Assembly: GCF_009720385.1 (NCBI RefSeq) | Contig: NZ_WARX01000001.1 | Span: 1,178,001-1,242,000, forward strand | Source: Catellatospora vulcania | GTDB lineage: Bacteria; Actinomycetota; Actinomycetes; Mycobacteriales; Micromonosporaceae | Length of the DNA stretch: 64,000 nt | Direction: 5' to 3' | Shown here: piece by piece, positions 26,334 through 34,616 of the stretch | Layout: each line of letters opens with the position of its first letter | How positions within the stretch are numbered: position 1 is the first letter of the stretch | Made by a program: the position numbers and the translations under genes | Notes under the pieces: generated by a model | Told to the model about the DNA's origin: nothing | Database searches by the model: none | Seen by the model: only the letters and a program-made list of their open reading frames with translations

Positions 26334-28292
26334 ATGAGTGACTCGTCGCTGCACCAGATTGCTCCGCGGCCTGACGCCGCCCATCCGCTGGCCCGGCTCA
26401 GTGCCGAGGAGATGCGCCAGGCCCGTGCCGTGCTGAGCGCCGCCGGGCTGGTCGGGGAGTCGACCCGGTTCACCTATGTGGGTCTGGAGGAGCCGGCCAA
26501 GGGCGAGGTGCTCGACACCGGCGGCGCGGTGGTGCCGCGGCGGGCCCGGGTGATCCTGCTCGACGTCGCGACCGGAGTCGCCACCGACACGGTGGTGTCG
26601 CTGACCAAGGGTGAGGTCGACAGCCGGCGGCTGCTGGACCCGGTCCGGGACGGGCAGCCGGCGATCATGCTGGAGGAGTACATCGCCGCTGACGAGATCG
26701 TCAAGGCCGATGAGGGCTGGCGGGCGGCGATGGCCCGGCGTGGCATCACCGACCTGGACCTGGTGTGCCCGTGCCCGCTGTCGGCGGGTGTGGCGACCAA
26801 GCCGGACGAGCAGGGCCGGCGCATGGTGCGGGTGCTGTCGTTCGTACGCCACCGCGAGGCCGACCACCCGTGGGCGCACCCCGTCGACGGCGTCGTGGCG
26901 TTCGTGGACCTGACGCAGCGCCGGGTCATCGAGCTGATCGACGATGTGCTGCTGCCGGTGCCGTCGGAGGAGCACAACCACGACGACGCGGAGTACGTGG
27001 GGCCGCTGCGTACCACGCTGAAGCCGATCGAGATCACCCAGCCGGAGGGGCCGAGCTTCACCGTCGACGACGACGTGGTGACCTGGGAGGGCTGGCGGTT
27101 CCGGATCGGCTTCGACGCCCGCGAGGGCCTGACGCTGCACCAGCTGTCGCTGCACGGCCGCGACATCGTCTACCGGGCCAGTGTCGCCGAGATGGTGGTG
27201 CCGTACGCGGACCCGTCGCCGGCGCGGTGGTGGCAGAACTACTTCGACGCGGGCGAGTACAGCCTGGGCGCGCAGGTCAACGCGTTGCAGCTGGGCTGCG
27301 ACTGCCTCGGTGAGATCCACTATTTCGACGCGGTGGTCGCCGACGACCTGGGCGAGCCGCAGACGCGCCCGAACGCGATCTGCATGCACGAGGAGGACTT
27401 CGGGGTGCTGTGGAAGCACACCGACCTGTTCACCGGTTCGTCGGAGACGCGGCGGCAGCGCCGTCTGGTGATCTCGTTCTTCGTCACGGTCGGCAACTAC
27501 GACTACGGCTTCTACTGGTACCTGTACCTGGACGGCACGATCGAGCTGGAGTGCAAGGCGACCGGTGTCATGTTCACCTCGTCGTACGTGCCGGGCAGCC
27601 CGTACGCCGACGAGGTCGCGCCGGGGCTGGGCGGGCCGTACCACCAGCACATGTGGTGCGCACGGCTGGATATGACCGTCGACGGTGTCGCGAACACGGT
27701 CAACGAGGTGCAGTTGCAGCGGCTGCCGGTCGGGCCGGACAACCCGCACGGCAACGCGTTCACGAAGCTGGTGACGCCGCTGGAGCGCGAGTCGCAGGGG
27801 GCGCGCATGGCCGAGCCGGCCAGCGCCCGCGCGTGGCACGTGGTGAACCCGGCCAAGCACAACCGGCTGGGCCAGCCGGTCGGGTACGCGCTGTACCCGC
27901 AGGGCCAGCCGGTGCTGGCCGCGGACCCGTCGGCGTCGATCTCGCAGCGGGCCGCGTTCGCGACGCACCACCTGTGGGTGACGGCGTACGACCCGGCCGA
28001 GCGCTACCCGTCGGGTGACCTGCCGAACCAGCACGCCGGCGGGGCGGGGCTGCCCGCGTGGACGGCGCAGGACCGTGACCTGACGGCGGCCGACGTGGTG
28101 CTGTGGCACACCTTCGGCCTGACGCACTTCCCGCGTACCGAGGACTGGCCGGTGATGCCGGTGGACCGGGCCGGCTTCACGCTCAAGCCGGTCGGGTTCT
28201 TCGACCGCAACCCGACCCTGGACGTGCCCGCGTCGACGGCGTCGCACTGCGCCACGCCCTCGGCCGAGGGCGAGAGCAGCTGCTGCTCCTGA
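26334..28292 (+). CDS. Copper-containing primary amine oxidase (topaquinone type)
   Basis: The 652-residue protein shows the topaquinone consensus NYDY in VGNYDYGFYWYLY (near residue 386), whose first Tyr becomes the cofactor. The catalytic Asp region is YFDAGEYSLG. The copper His pair is in HQHMWCARLDM (near 436) and the third His is in GLTHFPRTEDWPVMP (near 592). Length and motifs match bacterial tyramine or phenylethylamine oxidases, which convert primary amines to aldehyde, ammonia and hydrogen peroxide. The start ATG 26334 is used; the TTG just before it is less likely. The tail ends in a Cys pair (SSCCS), which is unusual. It faces the third APC permease across a terminator, and the two probably serve the same amine. 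Confidence 0.95.
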   Translation: MSDSSLHQIAPRPDAAHPLARLSAEEMRQARAVLSAAGLVGESTRFTYVGLEEPAKGEVLDTGGAVVPRRARVILLDVATGVATDTVVSLTKGEVDSRRLLDPVRDGQPAIMLEEYIAADEIVKADEGWRAAMARRGITDLDLVCPCPLSAGVATKPDEQGRRMVRVLSFVRHREADHPWAHPVDGVVAFVDLTQRRVIELIDDVLLPVPSEEHNHDDAEYVGPLRTTLKPIEITQPEGPSFTVDDDVVTWEGWRFRIGFDAREGLTLHQLSLHGRDIVYRASVAEMVVPYADPSPARWWQNYFDAGEYSLGAQVNALQLGCDCLGEIHYFDAVVADDLGEPQTRPNAICMHEEDFGVLWKHTDLFTGSSETRRQRRLVISFFVTVGNYDYGFYWYLYLDGTIELECKATGVMFTSSYVPGSPYADEVAPGLGGPYHQHMWCARLDMTVDGVANTVNEVQLQRLPVGPDNPHGNAFTKLVTPLERESQGARMAEPASARAWHVVNPAKHNRLGQPVGYALYPQGQPVLAADPSASISQRAAFATHHLWVTAYDPAERYPSGDLPNQHAGGAGLPAWTAQDRDLTAADVVLWHTFGLTHFPRTEDWPVMPVDRAGFTLKPVGFFDRNPTLDVPASTASHCATPSAEGESSCCS

Positions 28293-28302
28293 GCCGGGCA
28301 GT

Positions 28303-28338
28303 GAACAGGGGCGGACGCTTCGGCGTCCGCCCCTGTTC
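28303..28338. terminator. Bidirectional terminator with UUCG loop
   Basis: GAACAGGGGCGGACGC (28303-28318) pairs perfectly over 16 bp with GCGTCCGCCCCTGTTC (28323-28338) around a TTCG tetraloop. It lies between the convergent amine oxidase and APC permease stops. Confidence 0.9.
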
Positions 28339-28364
28339 GCAACCGTGGCCCCCGTGGGGCGCGG

Positions 28365-29870
28365 CTATTCGGCCGGGCCGCCCTTGCCGATCCGGTCGTA
28401 CACGGCGGGCTGTGCCGAGCGCAGCACCAGGCCCCAGGCCGCGCCGAGCACGACGGCGACGCCGACCAGGCCCGGCAGGATGTAGCGCAGCGGCGAGTCC
28501 GCCTCGGCGCCCAGCATCGCGTCGGAGTTCACGATCGTCATGACGGTGATCGCGCCGAGGGCGAGGGTGGCCAGCACCGGGGCGATGGTGCGCTGCCACA
28601 GCGTCTCGGCGCCGCGGTGCCGGTTGAGGTAGGCCAGCACGGCGACCGACGTGCCGACCATCAGCACCAGCAGGCCGACCGCGGAGACGTAGGACAGCCA
28701 GGTGAACAGCTCCAGCACCGGGTCGCGCTCGAGCGCGGCGAACACGGCCACGACGATCACGGCCAGGACCGTCTGCAGCAGCGAGCCGACGAACGGCGCG
28801 GAGGTGCGCCGGCCGGTGCGGGCCAGCACGGCGGGCAGCACCTTCTCGCGCCCGGCGGCGAACAGGTACCGGGCGACGGTGTTGTGGAACGACAGCAGCG
28901 CCGCGAACACGCTGGTGAGCAGGAGCAGGTTCGCGATGTTGGCGACGGTGTCGCCGAAGTGCGCGGCCATCAGCGAGAACGGCAGGCCCGCGGCGGGGTC
29001 CTGGGCCTGGGCGACGACGTTGTCCGGGCCCGCGCCGACGGTCAGCGCCCACGCCGACAGCGCGTACAGGACACCGGTGATGGCGATGGCGATGTACAGG
29101 GCCCGGGCCACCGTGCGGCGGGGGTCCTTGGCCTCCTCGGCGTAGTCGCCGGCGCTCTCGAAGCCCGCGAACGCGGCCACGGTGAAGGCGAGCACGCCGC
29201 CGATGGCGGGGCCGAACAGGTTGGCCGGGTCGAGGCCGTCGAAGGTGATCGCGCCGCCGGCCGGGTTGGTGAGCGCGCCGAAGTCGAACAGGACGACGGC
29301 GGCGACCTCGGCGATGAGCAGCACGGCGAGGACCTTGGCGTTGAGGTCGACGCGCAGCAGGCCCAGGATCGCGACCAGGGCGAGCGCGGCCAGTGCCCAT
29401 ACCCACCAGGCGAGTTCCGGGCCGCCGTTGGCCGCGACGAACCCGCCGAGCGCGGCGCCGAACAGGCCGTAGAGGCCGATCTGGATGGCGTTGTACGCCA
29501 GTAGGGCCACGAACGAGGCGCCGACCCCCAGCGCCCCGCCGAGTCCCTGGGAGACGTAGGCGTAGAACACGCCCGCGTTGACGACGTGGCGGCTCATCGC
29601 GGCGTAGCCGACGGCGAACAGCGCGAGCGCGGCGGCGACGAGCGGGAACGCGAGTGGCACGCCGACCGAGCCGGTGACGGCGAACGTCGCGACGACGCCG
29701 CCGGCGAGCACGGTCATCGGGGCGCTGGCCGAGACGGTGAAGAAGACCAGCGAGCTGGTGCTGAGCCGGCGGCGGGCGAGGCCGAGGTCGGCGGGGGCCA
29801 GCATGGGGGGTAAGGGCGACGACGCACCCGAGGGGATCGCGGCTCCCCGTGTCTGTTCAGAGGTGGTCAT
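28365..29870 (-). CDS. APC-superfamily permease, copy 3
   Basis: The 501-residue protein has about 12 membrane helices and is a clear paralogue of the permease at 16027: compare AMSRHVVNAGVFYAYVSQGL and AYNAIQIGLYGLFGAALGG with the matching stretches there. The loop GFESAGDYAEEAKDPRRTV is the conserved APC loop. The start ATG 29870 (MTTSEQTRG) has AGAGGA four bases upstream; a longer frame to the right is not convincing. It is convergent with the amine oxidase gene and divergent from GPP34 copy 3. An amine such as tyramine, phenylethylamine or a polyamine is a likely substrate by context. Confidence 0.88.
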   Translation of the reverse strand: MTTSEQTRGAAIPSGASSPLPPMLAPADLGLARRRLSTSSLVFFTVSASAPMTVLAGGVVATFAVTGSVGVPLAFPLVAAALALFAVGYAAMSRHVVNAGVFYAYVSQGLGGALGVGASFVALLAYNAIQIGLYGLFGAALGGFVAANGGPELAWWVWALAALALVAILGLLRVDLNAKVLAVLLIAEVAAVVLFDFGALTNPAGGAITFDGLDPANLFGPAIGGVLAFTVAAFAGFESAGDYAEEAKDPRRTVARALYIAIAITGVLYALSAWALTVGAGPDNVVAQAQDPAAGLPFSLMAAHFGDTVANIANLLLLTSVFAALLSFHNTVARYLFAAGREKVLPAVLARTGRRTSAPFVGSLLQTVLAVIVVAVFAALERDPVLELFTWLSYVSAVGLLVLMVGTSVAVLAYLNRHRGAETLWQRTIAPVLATLALGAITVMTIVNSDAMLGAEADSPLRYILPGLVGVAVVLGAAWGLVLRSAQPAVYDRIGKGGPAE

Positions 29871-30097
29871 GGTTCCTCTAGTCCTGTTTCGGGGTGAACG
29901 GTCGGTGCATAGTAATGCGTGCAGGTACATGGATCAATACGTGTTACACATTGTTAATGATGTGCGTCACCGTCGATGCGTACGCTGTTGAACGGATCGG
30001 CGGACTCCACTAGCCTTTCCAATTTGCACAGACCACGGCATGCACCGCGGCATGCCAGGACACCCCCGCGCGCAGTGAACATATCTAGGACCCCTTC
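29871..30097. promoter_or_regulatory. Divergent promoter region between APC permease 3 and GPP34 copy 3
   Basis: The 227 bases between two divergent starts include an AT-richer core (about 29930-29965) with the dyad CACAT/ATGTG (29947-29951, 29960-29964). Closer to the GPP34 gene are two GGCATGC units (about 30037-30054). Both genes must be transcribed from here. The precise promoter elements cannot be assigned. Confidence 0.4.
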
Positions 30098-30769
30098 ATG
30101 TCGACTCTCCCCGTCTCCGACCGGTTCGCCGTGGCCGACGAACTCTTCCTCATCGGCCATCACGAGTACACCGGCAAGAAACACGCGGGGGACGAGCAGT
30201 TCGGGCTCGGCCTGGCCGCCGCCGTGCTGATCGAGCTCGGCTGGCAGCGCGCGATCGCCCTGGACGAGGGTGCGGTCGTCGTGCGCACCACACCCACCTT
30301 CACCGGCGACCCGGTCCTCGACCACGTGCTGGGCAAGGTCGCCGCGCAGGAGCCCGTCACGCACACGGCCGCGTCCTGGATCGACTACCTGCGCGAGGAC
30401 CTGTACCTGCTCGTCGCCGAGCGCCTCAAGCGCCAGGCCGTGATCGAGGAGGTGCAGCGCGGCATGCTCAGCCGGCAGAGCCGCCTCGTCGCGGTCAACC
30501 CGTTCGTCGCCGCCCGGCCGCGTTCGCTGATGCTCGGTGTGCTGCGCGACCCGCCGGGCCGGCGCACGGCGCCTGCCGACCCGCACTATGCGGTGCTGGC
30601 GGGGCTGGTCGCGGCGATCGAGATGTGGGAGGCGATCCCCACGGTCGGGCCGGACGAGGCGGCGTACAACGCGGCGCAGCTGCTCGACCGGATGCACCCC
30701 GCCGAGCAGGCCATCATCAAGGGCGTCGCGACGACCAAGGCCGCCCTGGCCCGCCGGGTCCGCCGCTGA
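30098..30769 (+). CDS. GPP34 (GOLPH3-like) family protein, copy 3
   Basis: The 223-residue protein carries the GPP34 signature FAVADELFLIGHHEYTGKK and the helix GLGLAAAVLIELGWQRAIAL. It is cytoplasmic or peripheral, with no signal peptide. The start is ATG 30098. It is transcribed divergently from APC permease 3, repeating the GPP34-APC association seen at 15354-17526 and 20343-23537. Its function is unknown. The recurrent pairing suggests a role in membrane placement or trafficking of the permeases, or shared control; this is inference. Confidence 0.87.
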   Translation: MSTLPVSDRFAVADELFLIGHHEYTGKKHAGDEQFGLGLAAAVLIELGWQRAIALDEGAVVVRTTPTFTGDPVLDHVLGKVAAQEPVTHTAASWIDYLREDLYLLVAERLKRQAVIEEVQRGMLSRQSRLVAVNPFVAARPRSLMLGVLRDPPGRRTAPADPHYAVLAGLVAAIEMWEAIPTVGPDEAAYNAAQLLDRMHPAEQAIIKGVATTKAALARRVRR

Positions 30770-30968
30770 CGGGGTGGGGTCAGGCCGGCGCGGTCACGTG
30801 GCAAGGCGACGCACGCGGGCTCGTCCATCGGGATTGGACCCATTGTCGAACCGTCTCCTAGCTGGCTTTTTAAGTCTCGCCTTAACGTCGTTGCCCCCCG
30901 CAGTCCCGTGTCGCCAGGATCTGCGAAGCGGCGGCAGTCGGTGCCGCCATACACGGGGAGGTGCCGTC

Positions 30969-31457
30969 GTGAGGCGGATTCTTGCTGCGGTGGTGTTGAC
31001 CGCTGCGGTGATGGGCGGGTCGTTGGCCGTGCAGTCGCCGGCTGCCGCGCTGTCGACATGCACCAGGTGGGCGTCGCTGCCGACCTATCAGAACGGCAAT
31101 GCGCCGGCGAGGATTCCGTCGACCGGCACGACGAAGGCAAGCACCCAGTGCTCGCTGCAGCGCGGCGTGATGAACAACTCCGGCGTGACCGCGCTCCAGG
31201 AGTCGCTGAATCACTGTTACCAGGTCTTTCTCGCCACGAGCTTCCCGGAGTACAAGTTCGACTGGCTGGTCGCCGACGGCGACTTCGGCGACAACACCTT
31301 CAACGCGCTGAAGAAGGTCCAGGGCTACATCAGAGCGCACAAGAACTCGGCCGTGCTCGCCGACGGCGGCTACGGTCTGCAGAGCCGGGACAATCTCTTC
31401 TGGTGGACCCGAACGGATTACACGACCAACCGCGGTATCTGCGAAGAACTCCAGTAG
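30969..31457 (+). CDS. Small secreted protein with peptidoglycan-binding-like domain
   Basis: The 162-residue precursor starts at GTG 30969 with GGGGAGG upstream. It has a signal peptide ending near QSPAAALS. The mature part has an imperfect PG_binding_1-like repeat: ALQESLNHCYQ, then DGDFGDNTFNALKKVQGY, then ADGGYGLQSRDNLFWW. Four Cys probably form disulfides. Proteins of this kind bind cell wall or act as small secreted factors. No catalytic domain is attached, so a targeting or inhibitory role is possible. The gene is single and is followed by a clear terminator. Confidence 0.75.
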   Translation: MRRILAAVVLTAAVMGGSLAVQSPAAALSTCTRWASLPTYQNGNAPARIPSTGTTKASTQCSLQRGVMNNSGVTALQESLNHCYQVFLATSFPEYKFDWLVADGDFGDNTFNALKKVQGYIRAHKNSAVLADGGYGLQSRDNLFWWTRTDYTTNRGICEELQ

Positions 31458-31468
31458 CCAAGGTCCAC

Positions 31469-31492
31469 GAGGCACCTGTCGGCAGGTGCCTC
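31469..31492 (+). terminator. Rho-independent-type hairpin after the small secreted protein
   Basis: GAGGCACCTG pairs perfectly with CAGGTGCCTC around a TCGG loop, 12 bases after the stop at 31457. There is no T-tract, as is common in high-GC actinomycetes. Confidence 0.8.
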
Positions 31493-31833
31493 GCCGGGGC
31501 GGCTCTCTCGCTGAGGGGCCGCCCTGATGCGTACGTGACCGCGGATGTCGTGTCTGCGAACCGGGCCGTCCCCGGGCTGCGGGACCTGCCGGAGCGCCCG
31601 ATGTGCGACACGCGGCGGAATTCGGTCAGAATCTTCGTTCATCGGCTGTACGATATGTCCGGTTGGCCCGGCTACCGCCCCGGGGCCGGGCCTACCTTTC
31701 GTGAGCGGGTTCGCCAAGCGGGCTCTCCCGTGCGGAAACGACACTGAGCGAGCGTCCGGCAACCCATGGACCGGTGGCACCGCTTCGAGGACACGCGCAG
31801 TGTCCCGCAAGTCAGGCAGGACCGCGTCAGCTA
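31493..31833. other. Intergenic region without supported genes
   Basis: No reading frame in these 341 bases has protein-like composition or a ribosome site. The sequence is of mixed composition, with less codon-position bias than the gene regions, consistent with decayed DNA. Confidence 0.5.
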
Positions 31834-31952
31834 CTAGCCCGGATAGGTCTCCGCGTCGAACTTCCTAGTCGCCACGGCAACCACGTACGCGCCTCCGACG
31901 CGGCGCCGGCCTCGACGTCGCGTGGAGTGTCGCCGATCCGCAGCCGCGGGGC
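31834..31952 (-). pseudogene. C-terminal remnant of a HAD-family hydrolase
   Basis: On the minus strand one frame reads PRLRIGDTPRDVEAGAAS, which is HAD motif IV with the metal-binding Asp of GDTPRDVEA. A one-base shift then gives GAYVVAVATRKFDAETYPG and a stop at 31834, the usual continuation of HAD hydrolases such as phosphoglycolate phosphatase-like enzymes. The rest of the gene (motifs I-III) is absent upstream. It is a short, frameshifted relic. Confidence 0.6.
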
Positions 31953-32254
31953 GCTCGCGCGCGGTGGGACGTGCAGAACACGTATGCCTACCTGGTGACC
32001 TTGCAGCTGTGGCCGAAGAACGGCGCGACGACGGAGATCGGGTGGCGCTCGCGTACTCGGTGGAGTTCGCGTCGGAGGGCCGGTTCATGCCAGGTGATCG
32101 GCGGTTCCAGAGGTGCGTCTTTGATTTCTGCGTACCGGGTCACATCCATTTTGCATCTTAATGCAACTGTCGGCGCTGCTATTGTCTGGCCATCATGATC
32201 TAGATAGATTGCTTTCTACATTGCTATCTGGCAATCGACTGGAACGGGGTGACC
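31953..32254. other. Lower-GC intergenic region upstream of a small secreted protein
   Basis: No gene is supported. From about 32100 the DNA becomes clearly more AT-rich than the rest of the window, which fits a promoter region or imported DNA. Individual promoter boxes cannot be assigned with confidence. Confidence 0.45.
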
Positions 32255-32566
32255 ATGAGAAAAAGAATCGTCAGTCTCGTAGGCGCGGCATTGCTGGCCG
32301 CAGGGGTTCTGGCAATGCCCTCGCCGGCATCGGCCGAGCCGCGCTATCTAATCCTGGAGTGCTATGAGATCCGGGGCACGATCACCACGATTCCCCTGTC
32401 TCAGTACTATTCCTGTCCGCAAGGCCTGCTGAAGTTCTTCGACTCGTACACCGGAAGAAACGTCCACACGCGCGGCGGCGACTGTGCGAACTATTATTGG
32501 TCGATAGACCACAGCCGGACATACCAGTATGCGCTCGATCACTGTAAGGCACTGCCGATTACCTAG
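32255..32566 (+). CDS. Small secreted cysteine-containing protein (103 aa)
   Basis: The precursor has a basic start (MRKRIVSLVGAAL), a hydrophobic core and a cleavage site near ASA-EP. The mature 70 residues are rich in Tyr and contain four Cys (LECYEIR, YYSCPQG, GGDCANY, DHCKALP), consistent with two disulfides. No known domain is recognised. ATG 32255 is chosen; a GTG six bases earlier is equally possible. The codon use is less GC-biased than in neighbouring genes, so the gene may be a recent acquisition. A secreted inhibitor, toxin-like or signalling role is possible but not shown. Confidence 0.6.
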   Translation: MRKRIVSLVGAALLAAGVLAMPSPASAEPRYLILECYEIRGTITTIPLSQYYSCPQGLLKFFDSYTGRNVHTRGGDCANYYWSIDHSRTYQYALDHCKALPIT

Positions 32567-32865
32567 GTCTGGCTCGCGTCGCATGTGTCGGGTGACCGCC
32601 GTTTTGCGATGTGAAAGCGCGCTGAGAATTAGTGCCCGTTGAAGAGCCAGGTCAGCGGAGCCGGCCCGCCAGAGGTCTGGAATCCGAATCGATCTCGGTG
32701 ATTCGCAGGAACACGAGGTAGGGCCTTCGAGTACGGCTGTGGTTGTCGAAGCCATGCCATCCCGAAGGCCCCACCCGTGTCTTTCTACCTGGTCTGCGGC
32801 CTTACCTGGTCTGCGGCCAGGCCGCCGCCGTACCCCCGACGCCCGGCGCGGACCACCTGCCCACG

Positions 32866-33033
32866 ACCCGGCCGCGTCGCTATCCCTCCGACGCCGACGA
32901 TGCCGAATGGCAGCTCGTCGCCGCGTACCTGCCCGCGGGCGGGATCGGCGACCACGGCGGCCGCCCGGTTACCCACCCGCGGCGTGACATCGTCGATGCG
33001 ATCCGCCACCTCGATCACATCAGTCGCGTGTGA
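32866..33033 (+). pseudogene. IS5-family transposase N-terminal remnant
   Basis: The frame reads RRYPSDADDAEWQLVAAYLP and then GGRPVTHPRRDIVDAIRHLDH before a stop at 33033. This is the N-terminal DUF4096-type start of IS5/IS112-group transposases (RYPSDLTDxEWxxxxPLLP...GRPRxHPRRxxxxAIxY). The catalytic DDE core is missing, and no matching terminal inverted repeats were found. It marks an old insertion in this decayed zone. Confidence 0.7.
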
Positions 33034-33038
33034 CGGGA

Positions 33039-33464
33039 TCACCCGCTGCCGTCGCACCGTCCGCGACTACGAGCGCCACCCCGAACACCACGCCCGCGAC
33101 GGTCCAGTGGGCCATGGTCATAGTCATGAGTCGGTGCCTGGCCCGCTACCATCGCGCTGGCGCCAGTAACCTGACCAGCCGCGTTCACCTGCCCTCTCGG
33201 GGTAAAGATCAGGACCTCGCCGGTCCACCATCCGGGCCGGTCAGAAGGCGCCCAGGTGACATCACACCGGCCTTGGAAGAACTGCTCCGTGGCAACCATC
33301 AGAGCGTCTTGCGCCTGGCACTCGTCCGCGTCGGCCGATAGATCCGCGAGGCGCCCATCCATGACCCCCTGGGTCGTGTAGGTCGCGTACCGCCATCCCG
33401 CCGGGGTCCGGTAAAGGATCAGCGATGTGGGGCGGCCCCACCTGGATCTCCGCCGTGCCTGCAT
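33039..33464 (-). CDS. Hypothetical protein (141 aa)
   Basis: The N-terminal 90 residues look protein-like: LILYRTPAGWRYATYTTQG, then a stretch with conserved-looking Trp, Asp and Cys ending in DRPGWWTGEV. I have an impression of similar short proteins on actinomycete mobile DNA but cannot name a family. The C-terminal 40 residues are low complexity, and the frame may be shorter in reality. No ribosome site is seen, and the start could lie at 33521. It sits beside the transposase remnant, so it may itself be mobile or decaying. Confidence 0.4.
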   Translation of the reverse strand: MQARRRSRWGRPTSLILYRTPAGWRYATYTTQGVMDGRLADLSADADECQAQDALMVATEQFFQGRCDVTWAPSDRPGWWTGEVLIFTPRGQVNAAGQVTGASAMVAGQAPTHDYDHGPLDRRGRGVRGGARSRGRCDGSG

Positions 33465-33521
33465 GGACCGCGATTCTGCCGCATGGTTATTCAACAGGCA
33501 CTGAGGCGGGCTGGCCGGCAC

Positions 33522-34203
33522 CGATGCCGCCGCGGCGCGGCGCCGCCCGTCCCGCTAGCGCGCGAAGTAGCGGGCGCCTCCGTGGCAGGGTGCGGGGCAG
33601 GCCGCTGAACTGCTCTTATGCCACCGGTCTCCAGCCGTCGGATCCACGCGCCGGGCAGGCGTCCGCTGAAGTTCCGGTCCCGCCCCGCCCCGCGTGTCGG
33701 CGGTCGGATCAGGGCACCCCTCCCGGGCTCGCGACACCTACGCCCCGCCGCTACTGAAAATCTTCATGGGCGGTAGTAGACATCTGCCCGGGGCGTAGGT
33801 AATGTTCCACGTGTTGCGAACGAAGATCTATCGAATGCGGCAGGTGAACTGGCGCATGACGTAGGGAGCAGGACCGCCCGACGGGTTCGGGCCGCGAGGC
33901 CAGGTGAGCGAAAGGGGCTTCGGGCCGCGAGTCGGGCGAAGGGCCGGTGCCAAGCCGGTCTCGCAGGACCAGTGGTTGCAAGGCTGCACGACCGGTAATT
34001 GATCAAGTTGTTGAAGGTTAGGACGAGAGGAGTAGTGCCATCGGATCCCCGCACGGCGTAGCCGTCGGCGGGCCGCAGACCCCGAACGGAAGGTGGTCCC
34101 CGGTCGTATCCACGCGATCCCCGTACACCCGCGAAAGTCGGCGGGCTCGGGAACACGATGAGCCGGTGCACGTGACCGGCGATGGTATGTAACTCGATCT
34201 CCC
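33522..34203. other. Intergenic region without supported genes
   Basis: About 680 bases with several short frames on both strands but none with consistent codon bias, a ribosome site or recognisable protein sequence. It contains a long imperfect inverted repeat (listed separately) and parts with reduced GC. It looks like decayed or imported DNA. Confidence 0.5.
33737..33799. repeat. 63-bp inverted repeat
   Basis: CCTACGCCCCG (33737-33747) and CGGGGCGTAGG (33789-33799) are perfect 11-bp inverted arms around a 41-base centre with weak internal CTAC/GTAG pairing. It could be a small mobile-element relic or a transcript hairpin. Confidence 0.45.
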
Positions 34204-34236
34204 AAGGATCCCGGCGCCCCAGGCGCCGGGATCCTT
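34204..34236. terminator. Very strong 15-bp hairpin before the MerR-like gene
   Basis: AAGGATCCCGGCGCC (34204-34218) pairs perfectly with GGCGCCGGGATCCTT (34222-34236) around a CCA loop. No gene ends just before it on either strand. It may end a read-through transcript from the left, or act as a leader hairpin for the gene starting 26 bases later. Confidence 0.65.
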
Positions 34237-34261
34237 ACCTGCGTTTCTGGGAAAGGTGCCT

Positions 34262-34597
34262 ATGACCTCTACGGATAAGGCTTCGGCCGACAAGTTCGAC
34301 GACGACGACTACCCCGCGTACACGATGGGCCGGGCCTCCGAGATGCTCGGCGTGACGCAGGCCTTCCTGCGCTCGCTGGAGGGCGACCTGTTCGTCGCGG
34401 CCCGCTCCGACGGCGGTCACCGCCGCTATTCGCGCTACCAGCTGCGGCTGGCCGCCCGGGTCCGGGAGATCACCGACCAGGGCACCCCGGTGGAGGCCGC
34501 CTGCCGCATCATCATCCTGGAGGACCAGCTCCAGGAGGCCCTCGAACTCAACCAGCGTTACGAGGCCGAACGCCGGACCGCGCAGGGCGACCGCTGA
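34262..34597 (+). CDS. MerR-family helix-turn-helix regulator
   Basis: The 111-residue protein has a MerR winged-helix domain: YTMGRASEMLGVTQAFLRSL, with the typical GGHRRYSRYQLRLAARVRE. A coiled-coil-like tail follows, VEAACRIIILEDQLQEALEL. There is no effector domain. This short type is widespread in actinomycetes, often near cold-shock genes. The start ATG 34262 has GGAAAGG upstream. It is preceded by a perfect 15-bp hairpin. The target genes are unknown. Confidence 0.87.
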   Translation: MTSTDKASADKFDDDDYPAYTMGRASEMLGVTQAFLRSLEGDLFVAARSDGGHRRYSRYQLRLAARVREITDQGTPVEAACRIIILEDQLQEALELNQRYEAERRTAQGDR

Positions 34598-34616
34598 CCG
34601 GGCCTGGACTGCCGAA

